A program made the translations under genes and the position numbers. Below the pieces are notes generated by a model that worked only from the letters and a program-made list of their open reading frames with translations, was not told where the DNA came from and ran no database searches. From an uncultured Gammaproteobacteria bacterium (GTDB lineage Bacteria > Pseudomonadota > Gammaproteobacteria > UBA9214), in contig CAJQPV010000112.1 of the NCBI GenBank assembly GCA_905480305.1, forward strand, positions 1 through 5,385: 5,385 bases of DNA, given 5' to 3'. Below, one piece after another: positions 1 through 5,298 of the stretch (position 1 is the first letter of the stretch; each line of letters begins with the position of its first letter).

Positions 1-407
1 ACCAGTTCGTTGACAAAAATGCATGTTCATTGATGCGTGTATCGTTGTTTACGATGCGGGTGTGGTGTTGTAACACGCGGCTGCAGCATTGCCGGGAAGC
101 TTGCTGTTAGTCAATGTGATGACGCGTTGTTTTGCGTGCACCGATATTCATATTTGCATTATTTTATGTAAGGACCTGGTAGTGAGAAATAAATTATTTT
201 GTTAATTATTTTTGTGTTTTTAGAAAAAAGCATGACTTGCCGGGTAAAAATTCTTTCATTGAATAGAAAGTGCGCAAGGAATTCTCGATTGATGTGCGTG
301 CGTAATAAACTGCAGAAGATGTTTGAAGTCTGTTGTTAAAAAGATACAAAAACACACATTACAGTCTGTCCTTGTGCGTTTTGGTGAATAGACTGTGGTT
401 GGTGTGT
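1..407. other. AT-rich intergenic region without a recognisable gene
   Basis: This stretch downstream of fau is clearly richer in A and T than the rest of the window, most of all around 150-260 and 330-360. I find no convincing reading frame, tRNA or conserved RNA on either strand. A perfect -35 hexamer TTGACA sits at 10-15, but no -10 lies at a suitable distance. Small inverted repeats occur at 41-55 (ATCGT / ACGAT) and 65-76 (GTGTT / AACAC); both are too short to interpret. The right edge holds the terminator-like repeat described separately. It may be the spacer before a gene lying outside the window. Confidence 0.6.
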
Positions 408-409
408 TT
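348..409 (-). terminator. Candidate terminator overlapping the fau stop codon
   Basis: Read on the minus strand, an interrupted stem begins inside the fau stop codon. The outer arm AAACACAC (409-402) pairs with GTGTGTTT (357-350). After an asymmetric internal loop, ACAGTCT (396-390) pairs perfectly with AGACTGT (367-361). The 22-base loop is long. The outer stem runs straight into a short T run (352-348) in the direction of fau transcription. The outer arm is A/T-rich and the T run is short, so this is a weak-to-moderate terminator candidate for the 6S-fau transcript, not a textbook one. Confidence 0.4.
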
Positions 410-989
410 ACCGTACTGTGTAGAGCTGTGCTTCTGTTGCAATAGCGTTTAGTGGTACATCCCAGTTATTTGGCTCGATACATGTTTGCTTTTGCAGTTC
501 GTAGGCTAGTCCGACCATTCTCGGTTTGCGCCAGTGCTGACGTTGCTGCAGGAAAGCGAAAGTCCGGTCGTAGAAGCCGCCACCCATGCCAATACGATGG
601 CCGGCCGGGTCAAAGGCAACCAGTGGTGTTAATACCAGGTCGAGTGCGCAGGGCTTGATCAGCCTGCGCTTTACCGGTTCTGGAATACCGAAGCGGTTAC
701 GTTCCAGCATATCGTTGCGATTGAAACCGGCAAACCAGAGTTTTTGTCGTGAGAACGGCACCAGTACCGGCAGATAAATCTGTTTACCGGACGACCACAG
801 GTATTCGAGTAACGGTAATGGATCTATTTCGCCATCACTGGCGAGATAGGCTGCGATTCGCTGGCTACGTAATATCAACGGGTGTTTGCGCGCCTGCTGT
901 GCCATTTGTTCGGCGCATGCCGCTGCTACCCGGTAAGGGAGTGTTTTTCTTTGCTGACGAATTGTCTGGCGCAGTGTCTGGCTGGTCAT
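408..989 (-). CDS. fau: 5-formyltetrahydrofolate cyclo-ligase (5,10-methenyltetrahydrofolate synthetase)
   Basis: This cytosolic enzyme uses ATP to convert 5-formyltetrahydrofolate to 5,10-methenyltetrahydrofolate, returning a dead-end folate to one-carbon metabolism. The 193-residue product is close to the family's usual length. Family landmarks appear in order: a basic N-terminal segment (about residues 7-20), DGEID (52-56), FGIPEP (100-105), the run from DLVLTPLVAFD into the glycine-rich nucleotide-binding motif GMGGGFYDR (134-142), GLAYELQ (160-166), and the C-terminal WDVPL then ATE (176-186). The ATG at 989 gives a complete N-terminus, but no good Shine-Dalgarno sequence precedes it. 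It lies about 34 bases downstream of the 6S RNA on the same strand, as in E. coli, where ssrS and ygfA are co-transcribed. That arrangement may explain the weak initiation signal. The gene appears intact. The symbol ygfA is also in use. Confidence 0.95.
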   Translation of the reverse strand: MTSQTLRQTIRQQRKTLPYRVAAACAEQMAQQARKHPLILRSQRIAAYLASDGEIDPLPLLEYLWSSGKQIYLPVLVPFSRQKLWFAGFNRNDMLERNRFGIPEPVKRRLIKPCALDLVLTPLVAFDPAGHRIGMGGGFYDRTFAFLQQRQHWRKPRMVGLAYELQKQTCIEPNNWDVPLNAIATEAQLYTVR

Positions 990-1022
990 CGTCAGTGCTT
1001 ATCAAAAAGACGCGTGTAAATG

Positions 1023-1216
1023 AGGAGGGCATCCTCCACTTGTAGCGGTGTGACTGTTGCCCCTGAACCAAAGGTTCAAGAGGGGGACAGCAGTGATGCT
1101 TCAGGCTTCCCGCACGTGGCGGGCATGCACACCAACACCACAAAAAGTCCCCTGGGTTGGTGATTAGGCTCAAGGAGATCTCGGCCACTGTCGCATACAG
1201 CAGGGGATGCCCAAAT
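1023..1216 (-). ncRNA. ssrS: 6S RNA
   Basis: 6S RNA folds like an open promoter and sequesters sigma70-RNA polymerase, mainly in stationary phase. The call rests on sequence resemblance to E. coli 6S and on its place between zapA and fau. On the minus strand a perfect closing stem forms between GGGCATCC (1212-1205) and GGATGCCC (1034-1027). A second perfect helix is CACCAAC (1162-1156) with GTTGGTG (1136-1130). The segment TTGGTGTGCATGCCCG with GGGAAGCCT beyond it, and the 3' hairpin CTTGAACC-TTT-GGTTCA (about 1080-1064), closely match conserved E. coli segments. The element GAGCCTAAT (about 1171-1163) corresponds to the E. coli GAGCCGAT where product RNA synthesis begins. Ends are estimated from the closing stem, and the roughly 190-nt length is normal. 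No convincing promoter sits just upstream: TTTAAA at 1221-1216 is badly placed, so processing from a zapA transcript or a promoter inside zapA is possible. Confidence 0.93.
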
Positions 1217-1241
1217 TTAAACGGTTCCAGCAGGTGTTGCT

Positions 1242-1556
1242 TTAGTTCGTCTCCGCTTGCCGGAAATCGGCAAGCGCTTCATCAATCCGGGTATTCAGTT
1301 CGTGCAGGCGGATGCCGGTTGCATTCGAGTTGTTTCCGGCGGTGCCTGAGATGATTGATTCATGGGCCAGGTTCAAACCGGCCATCACAGCAATTCTGTC
1401 AATGCCGACGACTTTTCCGCTACTGCGGATCTCCAACATTTTCTGGCTCAAGTGTTTTACCGAGGCCTCAAGTACTTCTCTTTCATCATCCGGGCAGGAC
1501 ACCAGGTATTCCTTGTCAAGGATCTTGATCTTTACAGCATTGTCTGCCTTGTTCAT
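1242..1556 (-). CDS. zapA: Cell division protein ZapA
   Basis: ZapA is a small cytosolic protein that bundles FtsZ protofilaments at midcell and stabilises the Z-ring. The 104-residue product has the family layout. An N-terminal beta-rich head starts with VKIKILDKEYLVSCPDDE (about 8-25) and runs into a helix to about residue 45. The signature GIDRIAVMAGLNLAHE follows (51-66), and a polar C-terminal helix likely to form a coiled coil ends the protein (about 80-102). The ATG overlaps the stop codon of the upstream coiled-coil gene as ATGA, so the two are probably translationally coupled. GGAG at 1568-1565, eight bases before the ATG, is a usable ribosome binding site. The stop lies about 25 bases before the estimated 5' end of 6S RNA. 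The gene appears complete. Confidence 0.95.
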   Translation of the reverse strand: MNKADNAVKIKILDKEYLVSCPDDEREVLEASVKHLSQKMLEIRSSGKVVGIDRIAVMAGLNLAHESIISGTAGNNSNATGIRLHELNTRIDEALADFRQAETN

Positions 1557-1786
1557 GCGCCTGTCTCCAGTGACTTGAGGCGAGTCACGATGGCATCGAC
1601 TCGGTTGCGGACCTGATCATGCTTTTCAAGCAGGCCGGCCCGTTCAGTCGCCAGGGATTCCTGCTGGGAACGTAATGAGCGATTTTCCTTCACAAGCCGG
1701 TCGAGCAGTTCCAGCAGCGTGCCTACCTGTTGTTCCAGTCGGATGAGTTCGGATTCGGTCAGTATGGGTGTGGTTTTTTTTGTCAT
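1553..1786 (-). CDS. Small coiled-coil protein, TIGR02449/ZapB-like
   Basis: The 77-residue product is almost wholly a predicted coiled coil. After a short polar leader (MTKKTTP), regularly spaced Leu, Val and Ile residues run from about residue 11 (ESELIRLEQQVGTLLELL) to about residue 72 (IVTRLKSLE), with many charged residues between them. This matches my recollection of the TIGR02449 family, short proteins encoded next to zapA in non-enteric gammaproteobacteria and resembling the Z-ring coiled-coil factor ZapB. A division role is inferred from shape and neighbourhood and is not shown. The reading frame stays open 17 codons further upstream to an ATG at 1837, but I prefer the ATG at 1786. 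The extension would contain a near-consensus promoter, and the family normally starts close to the coiled coil. No Shine-Dalgarno precedes 1786, which fits a leaderless message. An A8 run covers codons 2-5. The stop overlaps the zapA start. Confidence 0.82.
   Translation of the reverse strand: MTKKTTPILTESELIRLEQQVGTLLELLDRLVKENRSLRSQQESLATERAGLLEKHDQVRNRVDAIVTRLKSLETGA
1565..1568 (-). promoter_or_regulatory. Ribosome binding site of zapA
   Basis: GGAG on the minus strand, eight bases upstream of the zapA ATG and inside the last codons of the preceding gene. It supports the 1556 start that overlaps the upstream stop codon. Confidence 0.6.
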
Positions 1787-1792
1787 GTTGCC

Positions 1793-1821
1793 AATATAGT
1801 GTGCTTGCACGATCCGGTCAA
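1793..1821 (-). promoter_or_regulatory. Sigma70 promoter of the ZapB-like gene/zapA operon
   Basis: On the minus strand, TTGACC (1821-1816, five of six matches to the -35 consensus) is separated by exactly 17 bases from TATATT (1798-1793, five of six to the -10 consensus). The six bases after the -10 are followed by the A of the ATG at 1786. That A is at the usual +1 distance, so the predicted transcript begins at or within a base or two of the start codon. This is the best promoter in the window and should drive the coiled-coil gene and zapA, possibly reading on into 6S RNA and fau. Confidence 0.75.
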
Positions 1822-1875
1822 TGCCGGCTTCTGCCAATGCGCCGTGGTCTCCTGCACGAAGTCAGCCGTTTAGTG

Positions 1876-1884
1876 TGCGATAAT
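1876..1884 (+). promoter_or_regulatory. Candidate extended -10 promoter for ygfB-pepP-ubiH
   Basis: TGCGATAAT on the plus strand combines a TGn extension with GATAAT, five of six matches to the -10 consensus. The -35 position (about 1856-1861) has no good match, which extended -10 promoters tolerate. Transcription would begin near 1891 and leave a leader of about 60 bases before ygfB. The leader contains GGTACTG twice, ten bases apart (1894-1900 and 1904-1910). Confidence 0.45.
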
Positions 1885-1937
1885 CACCGCAAGGGTACTG
1901 CAAGGTACTGGTAATGCAGCTTTTACAGATATTAACC

Positions 1938-1944
1938 GGGAGGG
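1938..1944 (+). promoter_or_regulatory. Ribosome binding site that decides the ygfB start
   Basis: GGGAGGG is a strong Shine-Dalgarno sequence. GGAGG (1939-1943) ends only one base before the TTG at 1945, too close for initiation, and seven bases before the TTG at 1951, which is near the ideal spacing. It therefore selects the TTG at 1951. Confidence 0.7.
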
Positions 1945-1950
1945 TTGGTT

Positions 1951-2511
1951 TTGCCGGATATAACACAGTGTAACTATGATGAGCTGGCAGCGTTGATGCG
2001 CTCGGCGGGTGCGGACAGCAGTGCCAGTGAAGCGCATGGCATGTTGAGCGGAACGATTTGTGCAGCTGGAAAAACCTCTCCGCAGCTGTCGCTGGAGTAT
2101 TTGCTGGGTGAGGATAATACGCTTGGTAAAGCTGCCAATGATTGTGGCGACATGCTTGCCAGCCTGCAGTCTGAACTATTGCGACAGTTTAACGATGACG
2201 CTTTCGGATTTATGCTGTTCCTGCCGTCTGATGATATTTCCCTGTCGTTGCGTACCGAGGCGCTGTGTCAATGGTGTGCCGGTTTTCTTTACGGTCTGGC
2301 ACTCGGGGGGTTTCGAGAGGATAGTGAGGTGCCGGAAAACGTGGATGAAGTCATGAAGGACCTCTACGAGATATCAAAGGCGCGCTTTGCATACGACAAG
2401 ACCGAGGATGCTGACGAGACGGCCTATATGGAAATCGTGGAATATGTGCGTATGAGTAGCTTGTTGATATACGAGGAACTGCAGCCGTTGCCGGCAACGC
2501 GTTTACAATAG
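1951..2511 (+). CDS. ygfB: YgfB/YecA (UPF0149) family protein
   Basis: The product is a 186-residue acidic helical protein of the UPF0149 family. Its biochemical role is poorly known, and regulatory functions have been reported for some members. Family landmarks are EAHGMLSGTICA (27-38), FGFMLFLPSDD (85-95), QWCAGFLYGLALGG (107-120) and the C-terminal helix EYVRMSSLLIYEEL (164-177). There is no signal peptide, no membrane segment and no zinc-binding SEC-C tail of the kind some YecA proteins carry. No ATG is available at the N-terminus: TTG occurs at 1945 and 1951, and the ribosome binding site favours 1951. It is the first gene of the rightward unit. The 41-base gap to pepP suggests a shared transcript, and ygfB-pepP-ubiH linkage is conserved across gammaproteobacteria. 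Confidence 0.9.
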   Translation: MPDITQCNYDELAALMRSAGADSSASEAHGMLSGTICAAGKTSPQLSLEYLLGEDNTLGKAANDCGDMLASLQSELLRQFNDDAFGFMLFLPSDDISLSLRTEALCQWCAGFLYGLALGGFREDSEVPENVDEVMKDLYEISKARFAYDKTEDADETAYMEIVEYVRMSSLLIYEELQPLPATRLQ

Positions 2512-2542
2512 TATCCGTGCAGGGTGTTCCTTGATGTTTACC

Positions 2543-2547
2543 AGGAG
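2543..2547 (+). promoter_or_regulatory. Ribosome binding site of pepP
   Basis: AGGAG lies five bases before the ATG at 2553 in the short ygfB-pepP gap. It gives pepP its own initiation signal and supports this start. Confidence 0.65.
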
Positions 2548-2552
2548 TCTAT

Positions 2553-3872
2553 ATGATTAGTCAGCAGGAGTTCAGTCGGCGCAGGAATCAGCTGATGCGC
2601 ATGATGGGCAAGGATTCCATTGCCATTATTCCGACTGCGACTCAACAGATACGCAATCGCGACGTAGAGTATCCATTCCGGCCGGACAGTGATTTCTATT
2701 ACCTGACCGGCCTGCACGAGCCGGATGCCATCGCTGTATTGATACCGAAACGCCCGCATGGCGAATACCTGCTGTTTTGTAACGAACGTGACCCGGAAAT
2801 GGAAACCTGGACCGGACGTCGTGTGGGTACGGAAGGGGTTATCGAGGAATTCAATGCCGACGATGCCTTCCCGATTGGGGATGTCGACGAGATTCTCCCT
2901 GGCCTTATGGAAAGCTGTGAACGGGTGTTCTATACCATGGGTTCCCGGCCGGCATTTGACCGGCGGGTGATGGAATGGGTTAACCGCTTGCGCGAGGGTG
3001 CCCGTACCGGTATGCGCACGCCGGACAAATTCGTGTCACTGGAACACCTGCTGCACGACATGCGCCTGTACAAGAGTCGTTCCGAGATTCGGGTGATGCG
3101 TGCGGCCGCCAGGGTTGCCTGCCGCGCACACCGGCGTGCCATGCAGGCCTGCCGGCCGGGCCTGCATGAGTACCAGATCGAGGCCGAGCTGCTACATGAA
3201 TTCCGTAGCGCCGACATGGAGCCGGCTTATCCCAGTATCGTCGGTGGTGGCACCAATGGCTGTGTGCTGCATTACACGGAAAACAGTGCCGAGCTGAATG
3301 ACGGCGATCTGTTGTTGATCGATGCCGGCTCCGAATATGACTGTTATGCTTCCGATGTGACACGCACTTTTCCAGTCAATGGGCGTTTCAGCGCGGCGCA
3401 GAAGGCACTCTACGAGGTGGTGCTGGCTGCGCAGACGGCGGCCATTAAAAAGGTATGTCCGGGTAATCACTGGAATGCACCGCACACCGCAGCAGTCAGG
3501 GTGCTGACACGCGGCTTGATCAAGCTCGGTATTCTCAAGGGCAAACAGGCGGACCTTATAAAGAAGGAGGCCTATCGGCGATTTTATATGCACCGCACCG
3601 GCCACTGGCTGGGTATGGATGTGCATGATGTCGGTGACTACAAGGTCGGTGGTGCCTGGCGTGAGCTGGAGCCGGGCATGGTGCTGACCGTTGAGCCGGG
3701 TATCTATATTCCGGCGGGCAGCCGGGGGGTCGCCAGGAAATGGTGGAATATTGGTATCCGCATAGAAGACGATGTGCTGGTGACGAAGGATGGGCCGGAT
3801 GTGCTGAGTGAGGCGGTGCCGAAAAGCGTTGCCGATATCGAGGCATTGATGGCGTCGGGTGCCGCAGGCTAG
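2553..3872 (+). CDS. pepP: Xaa-Pro aminopeptidase (aminopeptidase P, M24B family)
   Basis: This cytosolic dimanganese peptidase removes an N-terminal residue that is followed by proline. The 439-residue length matches E. coli PepP (about 441). An N-terminal creatinase-like domain (about 1-170) includes DSDFYYLTGL (45-54) and an NERD segment (77-80). The pita-bread catalytic domain follows. The five expected metal ligands are all visible: Asp257 (LLLIDAG), Asp268 (YASDVTRTF), His351 (HRTGHWLG), Glu381 (TVEPGIYI) and Glu405 (GIRIEDD). The accessory histidines His240 (LHYTEN) and His358 (DVHDVG) and Arg403 are also in place, so the enzyme should be active. The stop is two bases before the ubiH start, indicating tight coupling. 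pepP next to ubiH is an old conserved pairing with no obvious metabolic link. The gene is intact. Confidence 0.97.
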   Translation: MISQQEFSRRRNQLMRMMGKDSIAIIPTATQQIRNRDVEYPFRPDSDFYYLTGLHEPDAIAVLIPKRPHGEYLLFCNERDPEMETWTGRRVGTEGVIEEFNADDAFPIGDVDEILPGLMESCERVFYTMGSRPAFDRRVMEWVNRLREGARTGMRTPDKFVSLEHLLHDMRLYKSRSEIRVMRAAARVACRAHRRAMQACRPGLHEYQIEAELLHEFRSADMEPAYPSIVGGGTNGCVLHYTENSAELNDGDLLLIDAGSEYDCYASDVTRTFPVNGRFSAAQKALYEVVLAAQTAAIKKVCPGNHWNAPHTAAVRVLTRGLIKLGILKGKQADLIKKEAYRRFYMHRTGHWLGMDVHDVGDYKVGGAWRELEPGMVLTVEPGIYIPAGSRGVARKWWNIGIRIEDDVLVTKDGPDVLSEAVPKSVADIEALMASGAAG

Positions 3873-3874
3873 AT

Positions 3875-5086
3875 ATGCAGCAGTATGATGTCATTATTGT
3901 CGGTGGTGGCATGGTGGGTGCCAGCCTGGTGTGTGCCCTGGCCGGCCGTAATTTGCGCATTGCCATGGTTGAAGCAGTACAGCCGGAAGTGCGCGCCGAG
4001 GCTGGTTATGATGATCGTGCCATTGCGCTTGCGTACGGCAGCAAACGGATTTTCACCGGCCTGCATTTGTGGGACCGGATTGCTCCAGCGGCGACACCGA
4101 TACACAGAATTCATATATCGGATCGCGGTCATTTTGGAATGGCGCGCATGGACCGCCGCGAGGAGGGTTTGCCGGCCATTGGCTATGTTGTGCCGGCACG
4201 GGATATTGGCCGGGTGCTGTCCGAAGCGGTTGAGGCGACAGCCGGTGTCGACAAGTGGTGCCCGGCCACTGTGACGGCGGTGCATCGCAACGACGCTGGC
4301 GTGCAACTGGAGCTGGACTGTGATGGTCTCGTCGAGACATTGAATACCCGCCTGGTGGTTGCAGCCGACGGTGCCGATTCACTGTTGCGCGAGCAATTTG
4401 GTATCGGTCACGTTGAGCGTGATTACGGGCAAACGGCTATCGTAACCAATATTTCTCCACAGCTGCCGCACAACAACATTGCCTATGAACGTTTCACTGA
4501 CAGCGGTCCAATGGCGCTGTTGCCGATGTCTGACAAGCGCTGCGCGGTAGTATGGACGGTAGCAACGGACAAGGCCGGGGCCATCATGGCGCTGGATGAT
4601 GCAGCTTTTCTTGCGCAATTACAGGAACGTTTTGGCTATCGCCTCGGGCGGCTGGAAAAAACCGGCAGGCGCCAGGCGTGGCCATTGCGGCTGGTGCAGG
4701 CTAAGGAGTCAGTGCGTGAACGACTGGCGCTGGTGGGTAATGCCGTGCACACGCTGCATCCGGTTGCCGGCCAGGGGTTTAACCTGGGTGCGCGCGATGT
4801 GGCCGTGTTGGCGGAAGTGCTGGTGGATGCGCTGCGGGCAGGTGAGGATCCGGGTTCTCTGGCAGTGCTGAACCGCTATGGCGAATGGCGGCATCGTGAT
4901 CATCAGAATGTCATGGTATTTACCGACGGCCTGGCGCGTTTGTTTACCCTGCCGGCGCTGGGGCTGGCACGCAGTGCCGGGATGCTCGCGTTTGATTTGT
5001 TGCCGCCAGCGAAGCGCTGGCTGACGCGTATGACCATGGGACGTGCCGAGCGTACGCCGAAACTGGCGCGCGGCGTGCCGTTGTGA
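3875..5086 (+). CDS. ubiH: FAD-dependent 2-octaprenyl-6-methoxyphenol hydroxylase, UbiH family
   Basis: UbiH is a class A flavoprotein monooxygenase that uses O2 and NAD(P)H to hydroxylate the ring of a ubiquinone precursor. In E. coli the position is C1, within the soluble Ubi protein assembly. The 403-residue product has the N-terminal Rossmann motif VGGGMVGAS (9-17) behind a hydrophobic beta strand, DDRAIAL (46-52), the second FAD/NAD(P)H motif ADGADS (164-169) and the C-terminal FAD motif GNAVH with HPVAGQGFNLG (288-305). These are the landmarks of the UbiH/UbiI/UbiF family. I choose UbiH over the paralogues because of the position directly after pepP, as in E. coli, with a second monooxygenase following. 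Sequence alone separates the paralogues less well. The start is two bases after the pepP stop with only a weak ribosome binding site, suggesting translational coupling. The gene looks complete. Confidence 0.93.
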   Translation: MQQYDVIIVGGGMVGASLVCALAGRNLRIAMVEAVQPEVRAEAGYDDRAIALAYGSKRIFTGLHLWDRIAPAATPIHRIHISDRGHFGMARMDRREEGLPAIGYVVPARDIGRVLSEAVEATAGVDKWCPATVTAVHRNDAGVQLELDCDGLVETLNTRLVVAADGADSLLREQFGIGHVERDYGQTAIVTNISPQLPHNNIAYERFTDSGPMALLPMSDKRCAVVWTVATDKAGAIMALDDAAFLAQLQERFGYRLGRLEKTGRRQAWPLRLVQAKESVRERLALVGNAVHTLHPVAGQGFNLGARDVAVLAEVLVDALRAGEDPGSLAVLNRYGEWRHRDHQNVMVFTDGLARLFTLPALGLARSAGMLAFDLLPPAKRWLTRMTMGRAERTPKLARGVPL

Positions 5087-5138
5087 AATGGATGAGGCTG
5101 AAAAAATTGCGTCGTAATAAAGGCACTTAATTGAAGTT

Positions 5139-5172
5139 CCCTCTCCCCGGCCCTCTCCCGGAGGGAGAGGGG
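5139..5172. repeat. Palindromic repeat copy 1 (core inverted)
   Basis: This copy has two left arms CCCTCTCCC (5139-5147 and 5151-5159) competing for a single right arm GGGAGAGGG (5163-5171). The inner pairing leaves a three-base loop. Its first 33 bases match the reverse complement of copy 3 (5265-5297) at all but one position. The left flank GAAGTT (5133-5138) also occurs before copy 2 (5192-5197). Confidence 0.8.
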
Positions 5173-5202
5173 GGGCAAGCCCGGTAGTCAAGAAGTTGTA
5201 TT

Positions 5203-5235
5203 CCCTCTCCCTCTGGAAAGGGCCAGGGAGAAGGG
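5203..5235. repeat. Palindromic repeat copy 2 (degenerate)
   Basis: Same orientation as copy 3, with a few substitutions and a one-base shift. CCCTCTCCCT (5203-5212) faces AGGGAGAAGGG (5225-5235), so the outer stem has one extra A. CTGG (5213-5216) can pair with CCAG (5223-5226) around AAAGGG. It looks like the most decayed copy. Confidence 0.75.
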
Positions 5236-5263
5236 GGGCAAGTTCGGTAGTCAAAAAGTGCAT

Positions 5264-5298
5264 CCCCTCTCCCTCCGGGAGAGGGCCAGGGAGAGGGG
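5264..5298. repeat. Palindromic repeat copy 3 (best preserved)
   Basis: CCCCTCTCCCT (5264-5274) pairs perfectly over 11 bases with AGGGAGAGGGG (5288-5298). Alternatively CCCTCTCCC (5265-5273) pairs perfectly with the nearer GGGAGAGGG (5277-5285) across a three-base loop. One left arm and two right arms make it the mirror image of copy 1. Confidence 0.8.

Noticed and set aside
10..38. Promoter at the left edge starting with TTGACA
   Set aside because: The -35 is perfect, but no acceptable -10 hexamer lies 16-18 bases downstream.
865..1188. Minus-strand open frame of 107 codons across 6S RNA and the fau start
   Set aside because: It overlaps a well-supported 6S RNA and the first codons of fau in another frame, and its protein shows no recognisable motif.
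1216..1221. TTTAAA as the -10 of a dedicated 6S RNA promoter
   Set aside because: Initiation would fall inside the closing stem of the RNA and there is no -35 at the right distance.
1787..1837. Seventeen-codon N-terminal extension of the coiled-coil gene
   Set aside because: The segment contains a near-consensus promoter and lies outside the coiled-coil region. The ATG at 1786 fits better.
5185..5250. GTAG tetranucleotides in the linkers as evidence for RAYT-type REP elements
   Set aside because: In REP elements GTAG lies directly at the foot of the hairpin. Here it is about 15-18 bases from the following core, so the match is probably chance.
4709..5263. Minus-strand open frame of 184 codons antisense to ubiH and running through the repeats
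   Set aside because: It is antisense to the conserved C-terminal FAD motif of UbiH and its N-terminus is translated repeat sequence. This is expected by chance opposite GC-rich genes.
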